A stretch of 64,000 bases of DNA from Pseudomonas arsenicoxydans (GTDB lineage Bacteria; Pseudomonadota; Gammaproteobacteria; Pseudomonadales; Pseudomonadaceae): contig NZ_RCZE01000006.1 of NCBI RefSeq assembly GCF_006438915.1, positions 186,001 through 250,000 on the forward strand. Direction: 5' to 3'. Each line of letters begins with the position of its first letter. Position 1 is the first letter of the stretch. A model generated the notes under the pieces. The model ran no database searches, had not been told where the DNA came from, and saw nothing but the letters and a program-made list of their open reading frames with translations. Below are positions 27,744 through 37,402 of this stretch, piece after piece. The translations under genes were made by a program, and so were the position numbers.

Positions 27744-29276
27744 ATGACTGCGCTAAATTTGATTCCCGGCCAACTGAGCCTCGCCCAGCTGCGTGATATC
27801 TATCAGCAGCCGGTGAAACTGACCCTCGACAGCAGCGCCTCGGCCCAGATCGAAGCCAGCGTTGCCTGCGTGGAACAGATCCTCGCCGAGAACCATACTG
27901 CCTACGGCATCAACACCGGTTTCGGCCTGCTGGCCTCGACCCGCATCGCCAGCGAAGACTTGGAAAACCTGCAGCGCTCGCTGGTGCTGTCCCACGCCGC
28001 CGGTGTCGGCGAGCCGATCAGCGATGCGCTGGTGCGCCTGGTCATGGTGCTCAAGGTCAACAGCCTGAGCCGTGGTTTCTCCGGGATTCGTCGCGTGGTC
28101 ATCGACGCGCTGATCGCCCTGATCAACGCCGAGGTTTACCCGCACATTCCATTGAAAGGTTCGGTCGGTGCTTCCGGCGATTTGGCGCCTCTGGCCCATA
28201 TGTCGCTGGTGCTGCTGGGCGAAGGCAAAGCGCGCTACAAGGGCGAATGGATGGAGGCGACCGAAGCGCTGAAAATCGCCGGTCTGACTCCGCTGACCCT
28301 GGCCGCGAAAGAAGGCCTGGCGCTGCTCAACGGCACTCAGGTGTCGACTGCTTATGCATTGCGCGGTTTGTTCGAAGGTGAAGACCTGTTCGCTGGCGCT
28401 GTTGCGCTGGGTGCGCTGACCGTTGAAGCGGTATTGGGCTCGCGCTCGCCATTCGACGCACGTATCCACGCCGCTCGCGGTCAAAAAGGCCAGATCGATG
28501 CCGCCGCCGCTTACCGCGATCTGCTGGGCGAACGCAGTGAAGTGTCCGACTCGCACGAAAACTGCGAAAAGGTCCAGGACCCGTACTCCCTGCGCTGCCA
28601 GCCACAAGTCATGGGCGCCTGCCTGACCCAGTTCCGTCAGGCTGCCGAAGTGTTGGCCGTCGAAGCCAACGCCGTGTCCGATAACCCGCTGGTGTTCGCC
28701 GCTGAAGGCGACGTGATTTCCGGCGGTAACTTCCATGCCGAACCGGTGGCCATGGCCTCCGACAACATGGCCCTGGCCATCGCGGAAATCGGCTCCCTGA
28801 GCGAACGCCGCATCTCGCTGATGATGGACAAGCACATGTCGCAACTGCCGCCATTCCTGGTGGCCAATGGCGGCGTGAACTCCGGTTTCATGATCGCTCA
28901 GGTGACCGCAGCGGCACTGGCCAGCGAGAACAAGGCCTTGGCGCATCCGCATTCGGTGGACAGCCTGCCGACCTCGGCGAACCAGGAAGACCACGTGTCC
29001 ATGGCTCCGGCGGCGGGCAAGCGTCTGTGGGAAATGGCCGAAAACACCCGCGGTGTGCTGGCGGTGGAGTGGCTGGCGGCGGTTCAGGGCCTGGATTTGC
29101 GCAACGGCCTGAAGACCTCGGCAAAACTGGAAAAGGCCCGCGCCATCCTGCGCAAAGAAGTGCCGTTCTATGAGAAGGACCGTTTCTTTGCACCGGACAT
29201 CAATGCAGCGACCGAGTTGTTGGCGACGCGCTGCCTGAATGAACTGCTGTCGGTGAAATTGCTGCCGAGCCTGTAA
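27744..29276 (+). CDS. hutH2: Histidine ammonia-lyase HutH2 (canonical)
   Basis: A 510-residue histidine ammonia-lyase converting histidine to urocanate. The MIO-forming triad Ala143-Ser144-Gly145 lies in [12 protein letters not shown]. Also present are [14 protein letters not shown], the [10 protein letters not shown] segment with the catalytic Tyr and Arg, and NQEDHVSM with the catalytic Glu. The ribosome site AAAAGGAG precedes ATG 27744. It directly follows hutH1 with a 120-base gap; no histidine permease gene intervenes. This is the enzyme that should carry the pathway flux. Confidence 0.97.
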   Translation: MTALNLIPGQLSLAQLRDIYQQPVKLTLDSSASAQIEASVACVEQILAENHTAYGINTGFGLLASTRIASEDLENLQRSLVLSHAAGVGEPISDALVRLVMVLKVNSLSRGFSGIRRVVIDALIALINAEVYPHIPLKGSVGASGDLAPLAHMSLVLLGEGKARYKGEWMEATEALKIAGLTPLTLAAKEGLALLNGTQVSTAYALRGLFEGEDLFAGAVALGALTVEAVLGSRSPFDARIHAARGQKGQIDAAAAYRDLLGERSEVSDSHENCEKVQDPYSLRCQPQVMGACLTQFRQAAEVLAVEANAVSDNPLVFAAEGDVISGGNFHAEPVAMASDNMALAIAEIGSLSERRISLMMDKHMSQLPPFLVANGGVNSGFMIAQVTAAALASENKALAHPHSVDSLPTSANQEDHVSMAPAAGKRLWEMAENTRGVLAVEWLAAVQGLDLRNGLKTSAKLEKARAILRKEVPFYEKDRFFAPDINAATELLATRCLNELLSVKLLPSL

Positions 29277-29286
29277 CCCCCCAATC

Positions 29287-29387
29287 GATCGTTCCCACGC
29301 TCCGCGTGGGAATGCAGCCCGTGATACTCCGCGTCACTGGACGCGGAGCGTCCCCAGAGGCATTCCCACGCAGAGCGTGGGAACGAT
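29287..29387. repeat. Family D repeat (CGTTCCCACGC type)
   Basis: GATCGTTCCCACGC-TCCGCGTGGGAATGC at the left is mirrored by GCATTCCCACGC-AGAGCGTGGGAACGATC at the right. CTCCGCGTC / GACGCGGAG form an inner stem. It begins 11 bases after the hutH2 stop and ends 26 bases before hutI. Confidence 0.9.
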
Positions 29388-29413
29388 CATTTGAACAAGA
29401 CGAGGAATTCGGG

Positions 29414-30619
29414 ATGAAAACTCTCTGGCAACACTGCCACGTCGCAACCATGGCGCAAGGCGTCTACTCGATCATCGAGGATGCGGCCATCGTGACGTCC
29501 GGTGCGCACATTGAGTGGATTGGCCCACGCACTGAACTGCCGGCGGGTGAATACCCGGCCGTCAACGATTTGAAAGGGGCCTGGGTTACGCCGGGCCTGA
29601 TCGACTGCCACACCCACACGGTGTTTGGCGGTAACCGCAGCGGTGAATTCGAACAGCGTCTGCAAGGCGTCAGCTACGCGGAAATCGCCGCGGCCGGTGG
29701 CGGCATCGCCAGCACCGTGCGCGCCACCCGCGCAGCGACCGAAGATGAACTGTTCATCAGCGCCGCCAAGCGTTTGAAAAGCCTGATGCGCGATGGTGTG
29801 ACCACGGTCGAAATGAAATCCGGCTACGGTCTCGACCTGGCCAGCGAACGCAAGATCCTGCGCGTGATCCGTCGCCTCGGCGCCGAACTGCCGGTCAGCG
29901 TGCGCAGCACCTGCCTGGCCGCCCACGCCTTGCCGCCGGAATACGCCGATCGCGCCGACGACTACATCGATCACATCTGCGCCGACATGCTTCCCGCCTT
30001 GGCCGCCGAAGGGCTGGTAGATGCCGTGGACGCCTTCTGCGAATACCTGGCGTTCTCGCCGGCGCAGGTCGAGCGTGTGTTCATCACCGCACAGGAACTC
30101 GGTTTGCCAGTGAAGCTGCACGCCGAACAATTGTCTTCACTGAACGGATCCAGCCTGGCGGCGCGTTATCACGCACTGTCGGCGGATCACCTGGAGTTCA
30201 TGACCGAAGACGACGCCATCGCCATGGCCAAGTCCGGCACCGTCGCGGTGCTGCTGCCGGGCGCGTTCTACTTCTTGCGGGAAACCCAGTTGCCGCCGAT
30301 GGATGCCCTGCGCAAGCACGGGGTGAAAATCGCCATCGCCAGCGACCTCAATCCTGGCACCTCGCCGGCGCTGTCGTTGCGATTGATGCTGAATATGGCG
30401 TGCACCTGTTTCCGCATGACCCCGGAAGAAGCCCTGGCCGGTGCAACGATTCATGCCGCCACCGCACTGGGCATGGCCGACACCCACGGTTCGCTGGAAG
30501 TCGGCAAGGTCGCGGATTTTGTCGCTTGGCAAATCGATCGTCCGGCTGACCTGTCGTACTGGCTGGGCGGTGACCTGGAAAAACGCGTCGTGCGTCACGG
30601 CGTCGAGACAAGCGTTTAG
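29414..30619 (+). CDS. hutI: Imidazolonepropionase HutI
   Basis: A 401-residue amidohydrolase opening 4-imidazolone-5-propionate to formiminoglutamate. Metal and substrate motifs are [16 protein letters not shown] (about residues 67-82), [14 protein letters not shown] (about 235) and [10 protein letters not shown] (about 312). Start chosen at ATG 29414, preceded by GAGGA; the longer frame from 29306 runs through the repeat. It is followed 10 bases later by hutG. Confidence 0.95.
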   Translation: MKTLWQHCHVATMAQGVYSIIEDAAIVTSGAHIEWIGPRTELPAGEYPAVNDLKGAWVTPGLIDCHTHTVFGGNRSGEFEQRLQGVSYAEIAAAGGGIASTVRATRAATEDELFISAAKRLKSLMRDGVTTVEMKSGYGLDLASERKILRVIRRLGAELPVSVRSTCLAAHALPPEYADRADDYIDHICADMLPALAAEGLVDAVDAFCEYLAFSPAQVERVFITAQELGLPVKLHAEQLSSLNGSSLAARYHALSADHLEFMTEDDAIAMAKSGTVAVLLPGAFYFLRETQLPPMDALRKHGVKIAIASDLNPGTSPALSLRLMLNMACTCFRMTPEEALAGATIHAATALGMADTHGSLEVGKVADFVAWQIDRPADLSYWLGGDLEKRVVRHGVETSV

Positions 30620-30629
30620 GAGAGCAGTA

Positions 30630-31433
30630 GTGGATAAGGTTCTGAACTTCAAACAAGGCCGCGTACCGCTGCTGATCAGTATGCCCCATGCCGGCCTTCG
30701 CCTGACCCCGGCGGTCGAAGCCGGGTTGATCCCCGACGCCCGCAGCCTGCCGGACACCGATTGGCACATTCCGCAGCTTTACGATTTCGCTGCCGAACTG
30801 GGCGCGAGCACATTGGCGGCCGAGTATTCGCGATTCGTGATTGACCTGAACCGGCCATCCGACGACAAGCCTTTGTATGTCGGCGCGACCACCGGTCTGT
30901 ACCCGGCGACGCTGTTCGATGGCATTCCATTGTTCCGCGAAGGGCTGGAGCCTTCGAAAGAAGAACGCGCGACCTATCTGGAGCAGATCTGGACGCCGTA
31001 TCACACGACCTTGCAGAACGAACTGGCGCGACTGAAAGCCGAATTCGGTTATGCGCTGTTGTTCGACGCGCATTCGATCCGCTCGATCATCCCGCACCTG
31101 TTCGACGGCAAACTGCCGGACTTCAACCTCGGCACCTTCAATGGCGCCAGTTGCGATCCGCAGTTGGCTACTCAGCTGGAAGCGATTTGCGCCAGGCACA
31201 CCGATTACAGCCATGTGCTGAACGGGCGCTTCAAGGGCGGCCATATCACCCGTCATTACGGCAACCCGACTGAAAACATCCACGCCGTGCAGCTCGAACT
31301 AGGCCAGTGCACGTACATGGAAGAGTTCGAGCCATTCCGCTATCGCCCGGATTTGGCCGAGCCGACACAAATGGTGCTCAAGGAATTGCTGCAAGGACTG
31401 CTCACTTGGGGCAATAAACGCTACGCAGCCTAA
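30630..31433 (+). CDS. hutG: N-formylglutamate deformylase HutG
   Basis: A 267-residue N-formylglutamate amidohydrolase, the last step giving glutamate and formate. Visible motifs are LISMPHAGLRLTP near the N-terminus, DTDWHIPQLYDF, DLNRP and FDAHSIRS, which hold the metal ligands. The GTG start at 30630 follows AGGAGA; the longer open frame from 30441 overlaps hutI in another frame and is not coding. It uses the product of HutF. Confidence 0.95.
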   Translation: MDKVLNFKQGRVPLLISMPHAGLRLTPAVEAGLIPDARSLPDTDWHIPQLYDFAAELGASTLAAEYSRFVIDLNRPSDDKPLYVGATTGLYPATLFDGIPLFREGLEPSKEERATYLEQIWTPYHTTLQNELARLKAEFGYALLFDAHSIRSIIPHLFDGKLPDFNLGTFNGASCDPQLATQLEAICARHTDYSHVLNGRFKGGHITRHYGNPTENIHAVQLELGQCTYMEEFEPFRYRPDLAEPTQMVLKELLQGLLTWGNKRYAA

Positions 31434-31435
31434 CC

Positions 31436-31533
31436 CTGTGGCGAGGGGGCTTGCCCCCGTTCGAGCGCGAAGCGGTCGTAGATTTTTTTGGGTCCGCTCC
31501 GCGGCCCAACGGGGGCAAGCCCCCTCGCCACAG
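31436..31533. repeat. Family B repeat (GGCGAGGGGGCTTGCCCCCG subtype)
   Basis: CTGTGGCGAGGGGGCTTGC starts 3 bases after the hutG stop; the complement GCAAGCCCCCTCGCCACAG closes it. The interior carries GAGCGCGAAGCGG and CCGCTCCGCGGCC. Confidence 0.88.
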
Positions 31534-31689
31534 GTTTTCATTCGTCTCGATTGCTCTTCGATTCTGTCGCCACCGTGCAAATCTCGGTCGCCACAGTTCG
31601 CTTTTACCCACTCGCTGCTGCGTAATGTGCTGAGCACGGTGCACGAAGACACCGGCCCTCACAATAATCTGCCGCACGAGACTCTCCCG

Positions 31690-32637
31690 ATGAAAAGACT
31701 GTTCACCCGCTGTCTCTCAATTCTCTGCGGCACGGCTCTCCTGAGCACCAGCGTCCTGGCCAGCGACGATGCTTCCTGCAAAGTTGTGCGCATGGGCGTG
31801 GTCAACTGGACCGACGTTATCGCCACCAGCGGCATGGCCGATGTATTGCTCAATGGCCTCGGCTACGAAAGCAAGCAAACCAGCGCCGTGCAGCAAATCA
31901 TCTTCGCCGGCATCCGCGACAAGCGCCTCGACATCTTCCTCGGTTACTGGAAACCGGCGATGGACAAAAACATCGCGCCGTTTGTGACCGCCAATCAGGT
32001 GAAGGTCATGGACAAACCGAGCCTGGCCGATGCTCAGGCGACGCTCGCGGTGCCTGATTACGTGGCTGCCGCTGGATTGAAAACCTTCGCCGATATCGCA
32101 AAATTCAAGGACCAGCTTGGCGGCAAGATCTACGGCATCGAGCCGGGCAGCGGCGCCAACACCACGATCAAAACCATGATCGAGACCAATCACTTTGGCT
32201 TGAAGGATTTCAAACTGATCGAGTCTGGTGAGGCGGGCATGCTTGCCGCCGTGCAACGGGCGGTGAATCGCAAGGAGTTCGTGGTGTTTGTCGGGTGGAC
32301 CCCGCACCCGATGAACATCAATATGAAAATTGCGTATCTGACCGGCAGTGAAGACGTGTATGGGCCGAACGAAGGCGCGGCGACTGTTTCCACCGTCACC
32401 TCCCCGGATTACGCCGAGCGTTGCCCGAACGTCAATCGTCTGCTGGAAAACCTGACATTCACCGCGTCCCAGGAAAGTCAGTTGATGGTGCCGATCATGG
32501 AGCGCAAGACGCCGCAGGATGTGGCCAGGCAATGGTTGCGTGATCACCCGGAAGACTTGCAGCGCTGGTTGGCGGGCGTCAGCAGTTTTGATGGCAAGGA
32601 TGGCGTCGCAACCGTACAGGCCAGTCTGAAAAACTGA
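31690..32637 (+). CDS. Choline/glycine betaine-type ABC substrate-binding protein (orphan)
   Basis: A 315-residue periplasmic binding protein with a signal peptide ending SVLASDDAS (about residue 22). Start at ATG 31690; the longer frame runs through the repeat. It resembles ChoX: aromatic pocket candidates lie in VVNWTD, LGYWKPAM and GWTPHPMN, each at the place of a ChoX ligand-binding Trp. A quaternary amine such as choline is the likely ligand. No permease or ATPase is adjacent, so it must share a transporter core encoded elsewhere, as known for several Pseudomonas betaine-family binding proteins. It is downstream of hutG beyond a repeat. Confidence 0.82.
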   Translation: MKRLFTRCLSILCGTALLSTSVLASDDASCKVVRMGVVNWTDVIATSGMADVLLNGLGYESKQTSAVQQIIFAGIRDKRLDIFLGYWKPAMDKNIAPFVTANQVKVMDKPSLADAQATLAVPDYVAAAGLKTFADIAKFKDQLGGKIYGIEPGSGANTTIKTMIETNHFGLKDFKLIESGEAGMLAAVQRAVNRKEFVVFVGWTPHPMNINMKIAYLTGSEDVYGPNEGAATVSTVTSPDYAERCPNVNRLLENLTFTASQESQLMVPIMERKTPQDVARQWLRDHPEDLQRWLAGVSSFDGKDGVATVQASLKN

Positions 32638-32662
32638 CCCACCGGTAATGACGAGTGCACCC

Positions 32663-32797
32663 TGTGGCGAGGGGGCTTGCCCCCGTTCGGCGGCGAAGCC
32701 GCCGTAGATCCGGCTGGCAAGGTGTGCCTGATGCAACTGGGTTGAATGGCTATGGGGTTGCTTCGCAACCCAGCGGGGGCAAGCCCCCTCGCCACAA
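32663..32797. repeat. Family B repeat, long interior
   Basis: TGTGGCGAGGGGGCTTGCC and GGCAAGCCCCCTCGCCACA enclose inner arms GGCGGCGAAGCCGCC and GGGTTGCTTCGCAACCC, each a small hairpin. It lies between the orphan binding protein and the hydrolase gene. Confidence 0.88.
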
Positions 32798-32837
32798 AGG
32801 CCCTGTTCACGAAATTCTGACGGACTGACACTGGCTC

Positions 32838-33755
32838 ATGACTTCCTACCCGCTTTCCGAACAGATGACGGCGTTTGTCGAGAAAACCGTCAGCTTCAAC
32901 AGCACTGACACCAGCCTCGCCGGTTTGCGCCAGGCCTACAGCGAGATGTGCCGGGCGTTCACCCCGCCACGTCCTGAAGGGCTCTATGTTGTCGATTTCG
33001 ATTTGGCCGGTGTGGCCGTCAGGTCTTACCAGTCACACGCCTCGCCATCGACGGATGCGTGCCCGTGCATTGTGTACCTGCACGGCGGCGGATGGGTGGT
33101 GGGGGATCTCGACTCCCATGACTTCATCTGCGCCGAGCTCGCCTCGACCCTCGGTGTGTTGGTGATTGCAGTCGATTACCGTTTGGCGCCGGAGCATCCG
33201 TTTCCAGCGGGTTTCGATGATTGCCTCAAGGTCTGGCGTGCGTTGCGTACCGGGCCGTTCCGGCTTGATCCGGAACGGACGCTGGTGATGGGGGACAGTG
33301 CCGGCGGCAATCTGGCCGCGGCATTGTGCCTGGCGCTGCGCGATGCCCACGAACCACTGCCCGCTGCGCAAGTCCTGATCTATCCGGGCCTGGGCGGCGG
33401 TCAGCAACTGCCGTCGCGCAGCGAATGCCTCGATGCACCGTTGCTTAGCAGCAGCGATGTCGATTGCTATCACGCCTTGTACTTGCGTGGCAGCCGACAG
33501 CCGGGCACCTATGCCATGCCGTTGTTCGCCGGGCATTTCGGTGGACTGCCGCCGGCCTTGATTGCTGTCGCGCAATTCGACCCGCTGCGCGATGACGGCG
33601 TGCAGTACGCCGAGCTACTGGAAGCGGCTGGCGTGGACACCACGTTGTACTACGGCGAAGGGCTGGTTCATGGCTGTTTGCGCGCGCGCGGCCAGGCCGC
33701 CGAGGTCGATGCACTCTATGAAACGCTGCTCGGGTTTTTGGCTGACAGAGTCTGA
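32838..33755 (+). CDS. Alpha/beta hydrolase, hormone-sensitive-lipase family
   Basis: A 305-residue cytoplasmic esterase of the bacterial HSL group. The oxyanion-hole motif HGGGW is near residue 83 and the nucleophile elbow GDSAGG near 153; the Asp is likely in AQFDPLRDDG and the His in GLVHG near the C-terminus. No signal peptide. It is a single gene between a repeat and pip. The substrate cannot be predicted beyond short-chain acyl esters. Confidence 0.88.
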   Translation: MTSYPLSEQMTAFVEKTVSFNSTDTSLAGLRQAYSEMCRAFTPPRPEGLYVVDFDLAGVAVRSYQSHASPSTDACPCIVYLHGGGWVVGDLDSHDFICAELASTLGVLVIAVDYRLAPEHPFPAGFDDCLKVWRALRTGPFRLDPERTLVMGDSAGGNLAAALCLALRDAHEPLPAAQVLIYPGLGGGQQLPSRSECLDAPLLSSSDVDCYHALYLRGSRQPGTYAMPLFAGHFGGLPPALIAVAQFDPLRDDGVQYAELLEAAGVDTTLYYGEGLVHGCLRARGQAAEVDALYETLLGFLADRV

Positions 33756-33860
33756 CGCTGCAAGGGGCATGCTCATTGACGTAATTCGGGTTTATGATGC
33801 CGGACGGCAGAATAATAGAAGTCCCCCCAGGGATGACCTCGACCCCTTACGGAGCGCGCA

Positions 33861-34832
33861 ATGCAGACTTTGTACCCGCAGATCAAACCCCACGCCCGGC
33901 ACGATCTGGCCGTCGATGACACCCATACGCTCTACGTCGACGAAAGCGGTTCACCGGAAGGTTTGCCAGTGGTGTTCATCCACGGCGGCCCCGGCGCCGG
34001 GTGTGATGCCCAGAGCCGTCGGTATTTTGATCCCAACCTGTATCGCATCGTCACCTTTGACCAGCGTGGTTGCGGTCGCTCCACCCCCCACGCCAGCCTC
34101 GAAAACAACACCACCTGGGATCTGGTCGCCGACCTTGAGCGAATTCGCCAGCATCTGGGCATCGACAAATGGGTACTGTTTGGCGGCTCCTGGGGTTCGA
34201 CCCTGGCGCTGGCCTACGCGCAAACCCACCCGGAGCGTGTCCACGGCCTGATCCTGCGCGGGATCTTTCTCTGCCGTGCGCAGGAGATCGAGTGGTTCTA
34301 CCAGGCGGGCGCCAGCCGTCTGTTCCCCGATTACTGGCAGGACTACATTGCGCCGATCCCGCTGGACGAGCGCGGCGACTTGCTCAGCGCTTTCCACAAG
34401 CGCCTGATCGGCAACGACCAGATTGCCCAGATGCATGCGGCCAAGGCCTGGTCCACGTGGGAAGGCCGGACCGCGACGCTGCGTCCGAACCCGCTGGTGG
34501 TCGATCGCTTCTCTGAACCTCAGCGAGCATTGTCGATTGCACGTATCGAATGTCACTACTTCACCAACAATGCCTTCCTTGAGCCCAACCAGCTTATCCG
34601 TGACATGGGCAAGATTGCCCATTTGCCCGGTGTAATTATCCACGGCCGTTACGATGTGATTTGTCCACTGGATAATGCCTGGGAGTTGCATCAGAACTGG
34701 CCGAACAGTGAATTGCAGATCATCCGTGACGCCGGCCATGCCGCTGCCGAACCGGGCATCACCGATGCGCTGGTACGGGCCGCCGGTCAGATGGCGCGCC
34801 GCTTGCTCGACCTGCCTCCCGAAGAAGCATGA
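33861..34832 (+). CDS. pip: Proline iminopeptidase
   Basis: A 323-residue alpha/beta-hydrolase that removes N-terminal proline from peptides. HGGPGAGCD forms the oxyanion hole (about residue 42), GGSWGS is the nucleophile elbow (about 111-116), and the Asp and His are in HGRYDVICP and AGHAAAEPG. Length matches the S33 family enzyme. ATG at 33861 with GGAG upstream. It overlaps dtd by 4 bases, the conserved Pseudomonas arrangement. Confidence 0.95.
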   Translation: MQTLYPQIKPHARHDLAVDDTHTLYVDESGSPEGLPVVFIHGGPGAGCDAQSRRYFDPNLYRIVTFDQRGCGRSTPHASLENNTTWDLVADLERIRQHLGIDKWVLFGGSWGSTLALAYAQTHPERVHGLILRGIFLCRAQEIEWFYQAGASRLFPDYWQDYIAPIPLDERGDLLSAFHKRLIGNDQIAQMHAAKAWSTWEGRTATLRPNPLVVDRFSEPQRALSIARIECHYFTNNAFLEPNQLIRDMGKIAHLPGVIIHGRYDVICPLDNAWELHQNWPNSELQIIRDAGHAAAEPGITDALVRAAGQMARRLLDLPPEEA

Positions 34833-35266
34833 AAGGGCTGCTACAACGCGTGCGAGGTGCGCGAGTCGAGGTAGCGGGGGAAGTGGTGGGGGCGATCGAC
34901 CAGGGATTGCTGGTGCTGGTCGCCGTCGAGCCCGGGGATACTCGGGCCGGCGCCGACAAACTTCTGAATAAGCTGCTTAACTATCGGGTATTCAGCGACG
35001 CCGAGGGCAAGATGAATCTTTCCCTGGCGGATGTCGGTGGCGGGTTGCTGCTGGTCTCACAGTTCACCCTGGCCGCCGACACCAAAAGCGGGCTGCGTCC
35101 GAGTTTTTCGACCGCGGCCCCTCCCGCGTTGGGTGAGGAGCTTTTCGACTATCTATTAGGTAAAGCGAAACAGGTGCATGGCACTGTGGCATCAGGTAGA
35201 TTCGGCGCGGATATGCAGGTGCACCTGGTCAACGATGGCCCGGTAACCTTCCTGTTACAGACCTGA
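34829..35266 (+). CDS. dtd: D-aminoacyl-tRNA deacylase
   Basis: A 145-residue enzyme that hydrolyses D-amino acids (and glycine) mischarged on tRNA. The two family motifs [17 protein letters not shown] (about residues 78-94) and the cross-subunit [11 protein letters not shown] at the C-terminus are intact. The start ATG overlaps the pip stop (ATGA). Confidence 0.96.
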   Translation: MKGLLQRVRGARVEVAGEVVGAIDQGLLVLVAVEPGDTRAGADKLLNKLLNYRVFSDAEGKMNLSLADVGGGLLLVSQFTLAADTKSGLRPSFSTAAPPALGEELFDYLLGKAKQVHGTVASGRFGADMQVHLVNDGPVTFLLQT

Positions 35267-35587
35267 AAGCGCTTGAAACAACTTTTTAAGGGCTTTTCGA
35301 CTGTAAACAGGCGTTTTTCGCGAGAAATACTTTGTTGCGCCTGATGCGTTGTAACGCGGCCTACTAGATAATCGCGCGCTACGGGGATCGGCGTTCGTTG
35401 GTCCATTTTGACTTAGGTAGAGACTTGTCCTGGACCGTTTGGGGAATCATTTAGCCCCTTCGGAGTCGGAACAATGCTCGCCAACTTGGCAAGAGTGGTT
35501 TGCAAGGTCGGTTTTTTCATGCCGTTGACCGTGCAATCCCTTCAACTGGCCGTTGGTTTTTTGATCTGTTTTCGGCGAGGGTTGCTC
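35267..35587. other. Leader region before mdoG, no gene seen
   Basis: This 321-base stretch has no repeat element and no convincing promoter: TTGACT at 35408 resembles a -35 box but lacks a partner at the right distance. An in-frame extension of mdoG back to 35474 is open but lacks a ribosome site and would bury the signal peptide. Confidence 0.5.
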
Positions 35588-37402
35588 GTGATTGTTAGTC
35601 CCTGTAATGCACCAAAATTGACTGCCAAACGGTTCCGAAGCGCTCTGGTAGCGGGCTCTGCACTGCTCTGCCTATTCAGCGCCGGCCAGCTTTGGGCATT
35701 CAATCTGGAGGATGTGTCGGTCAAGGCAAAAGAGCTGGCCGCACAAAAATACGAAGCTCCGCGCAGTAACCTGCCGAACGAATTCCGCGATATGAAATTC
35801 GCGGACTATCAGAAAATTCGCTTCCTGACCGAAAAAGCCGAATGGGCCGATCAGAAGACCCCATTCAAGCTGTCGTTCTATCACCAGGGTATGCATTTCG
35901 ATACTCCGGTGAAAATCAACGAAATCACGGCTAACTCCGTCGAAGAAATCAAATACGACCCAAGTCGTTTCGATTTTGGCGACGTGAAGTTCGATCCTAA
36001 GGCCACCGAACAACTGGGTTATGCCGGTTTTCGGGTGCTGTACCCGATCAACAAGGCTGACAAGCAAGACGAAATCATGACCATGCTCGGCGCCAGCTAC
36101 TTCCGCGTCGTCGGCAAGGGCCACGTCTATGGTTTGTCTGCTCGTGGCATGGCGATTGATACCGCGTTGCCATCCGGCGAAGAATTCCCGCGTTTCACCG
36201 AGTTCTGGATTCAACAGCCAAAGCCGGGTGACAAGCATCTGGTGATTTTCGCCTTGCTGGATTCGCCACGGGCGACCGGCGCCTATCGCCTGACCCTGCG
36301 TCCGGGCAGCGACACCATTGTCGACGTCAAGGCGCAGATGTTCCTGCGCGACAAGGTCGGCAAACTGGGTATCGCTCCATTGACCAGCATGTACCTGTTC
36401 GGCGCCAACCAGCCTTCGAAAGTGCTGAACTACCGTCGTGAGCTGCACGATTCCAGCGGCCTGGCGATCCACGCCGGCAACGGCGAGTGGATCTGGCGCC
36501 CATTGAACAACCCGAAACACCTGTCGGTGAGCAACTTCTCGGTCGAGAACCCGCGTGGTTTTGGCCTGCTGCAACGTGGCCGCGACTTCAGCCACTACGA
36601 AGACCTCGACGACCGCTACGACAAGCGCCCAAGTGCCTGGATCGAGCCGAAGGGTGACTGGGGCAAGGGTACCGTGGATCTGGTCGAGATTCCGACTGCC
36701 GATGAAACCAACGATAATATCGTGGCTTTCTGGAACCCGGAAAAACTGCCAGAGCCTGGTCAGCCGCTCGATGTTGCCTATCGCATGCACTGGACCATGG
36801 ACGAATCCGCGATTCACGCGCCTGACAGTGCCTGGGTCAAACAGACCCTGCGCTCCACCGGTGACGTTAAACAGTCCAACCTGATCCGTCAGCCGGACGG
36901 CAGCGTTGCTTATCTGGTGGACTTCGAAGGCCCGTCCCTGGCGGCATTGCCACCGGAGGCGGACGTTCGCAGCCAGGTCAGCGTGGGCGACAACGCCGAA
37001 CTGGTCGAGAACAGCGTGCGTTACAACCCTGAAACCAAGGGCTGGCGCCTGACGCTGCGCATGAAGATCAAGGACGCAGGCAAGGCCACCGAAATGCGTG
37101 CGGCACTGGTGCAGAACATCGTGCCGGCAGACCTGGCCAAGACGTCGATTCCTGCCTCGAATTCGTCTGTCGCCAAAGCCGACAAGGTTGCCGCCAAGCA
37201 ACAGGAAAAAACCGACAAGGAAGCCAAGCAGGCAGAGGCCAAGCAGGCCGACGCCAAGCCGGTTGCAGATGCCAAGGACAAGGCTAATAAAGACGCCAAG
37301 CAGCCAGCGGCTGCCGACGCGCCCCCAGCCACACCGGAATCGGCACCGACTGAAGAAGTCCTGACCGAGACCTGGAGCTATCAGTTGTCTGCCGATGAGT
37401 AA
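35588..37402 (+). CDS. mdoG: Periplasmic glucan biosynthesis protein MdoG/OpgG
   Basis: A 604-residue periplasmic protein needed for making and branching osmoregulated periplasmic glucans. GTG at 35588 follows CGAGGG; a long signal peptide ends near GQLWAF (about residue 38). The MdoG domain spans roughly 40-515 (for example [14 protein letters not shown] and [12 protein letters not shown]). The last 85 residues are a Lys/Ala-rich low-complexity tail ([12 protein letters not shown]), an extension beyond the usual enterobacterial protein. It overlaps mdoH by 8 bases. Confidence 0.95.
   Translation: MIVSPCNAPKLTAKRFRSALVAGSALLCLFSAGQLWAFNLEDVSVKAKELAAQKYEAPRSNLPNEFRDMKFADYQKIRFLTEKAEWADQKTPFKLSFYHQGMHFDTPVKINEITANSVEEIKYDPSRFDFGDVKFDPKATEQLGYAGFRVLYPINKADKQDEIMTMLGASYFRVVGKGHVYGLSARGMAIDTALPSGEEFPRFTEFWIQQPKPGDKHLVIFALLDSPRATGAYRLTLRPGSDTIVDVKAQMFLRDKVGKLGIAPLTSMYLFGANQPSKVLNYRRELHDSSGLAIHAGNGEWIWRPLNNPKHLSVSNFSVENPRGFGLLQRGRDFSHYEDLDDRYDKRPSAWIEPKGDWGKGTVDLVEIPTADETNDNIVAFWNPEKLPEPGQPLDVAYRMHWTMDESAIHAPDSAWVKQTLRSTGDVKQSNLIRQPDGSVAYLVDFEGPSLAALPPEADVRSQVSVGDNAELVENSVRYNPETKGWRLTLRMKIKDAGKATEMRAALVQNIVPADLAKTSIPASNSSVAKADKVAAKQQEKTDKEAKQAEAKQADAKPVADAKDKANKDAKQPAAADAPPATPESAPTEEVLTETWSYQLSADE

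Noticed and set aside
30441..30629. Extended start of hutG overlapping hutI
   Set aside because: The translated extension is an out-of-frame reading of hutI; GTG 30630 has AGGAGA at proper spacing.
35474..35587. Upstream in-frame start for mdoG
   Set aside because: No ribosome site, and it would place 38 extra residues before a good signal peptide; GTG 35588 has CGAGGG upstream.
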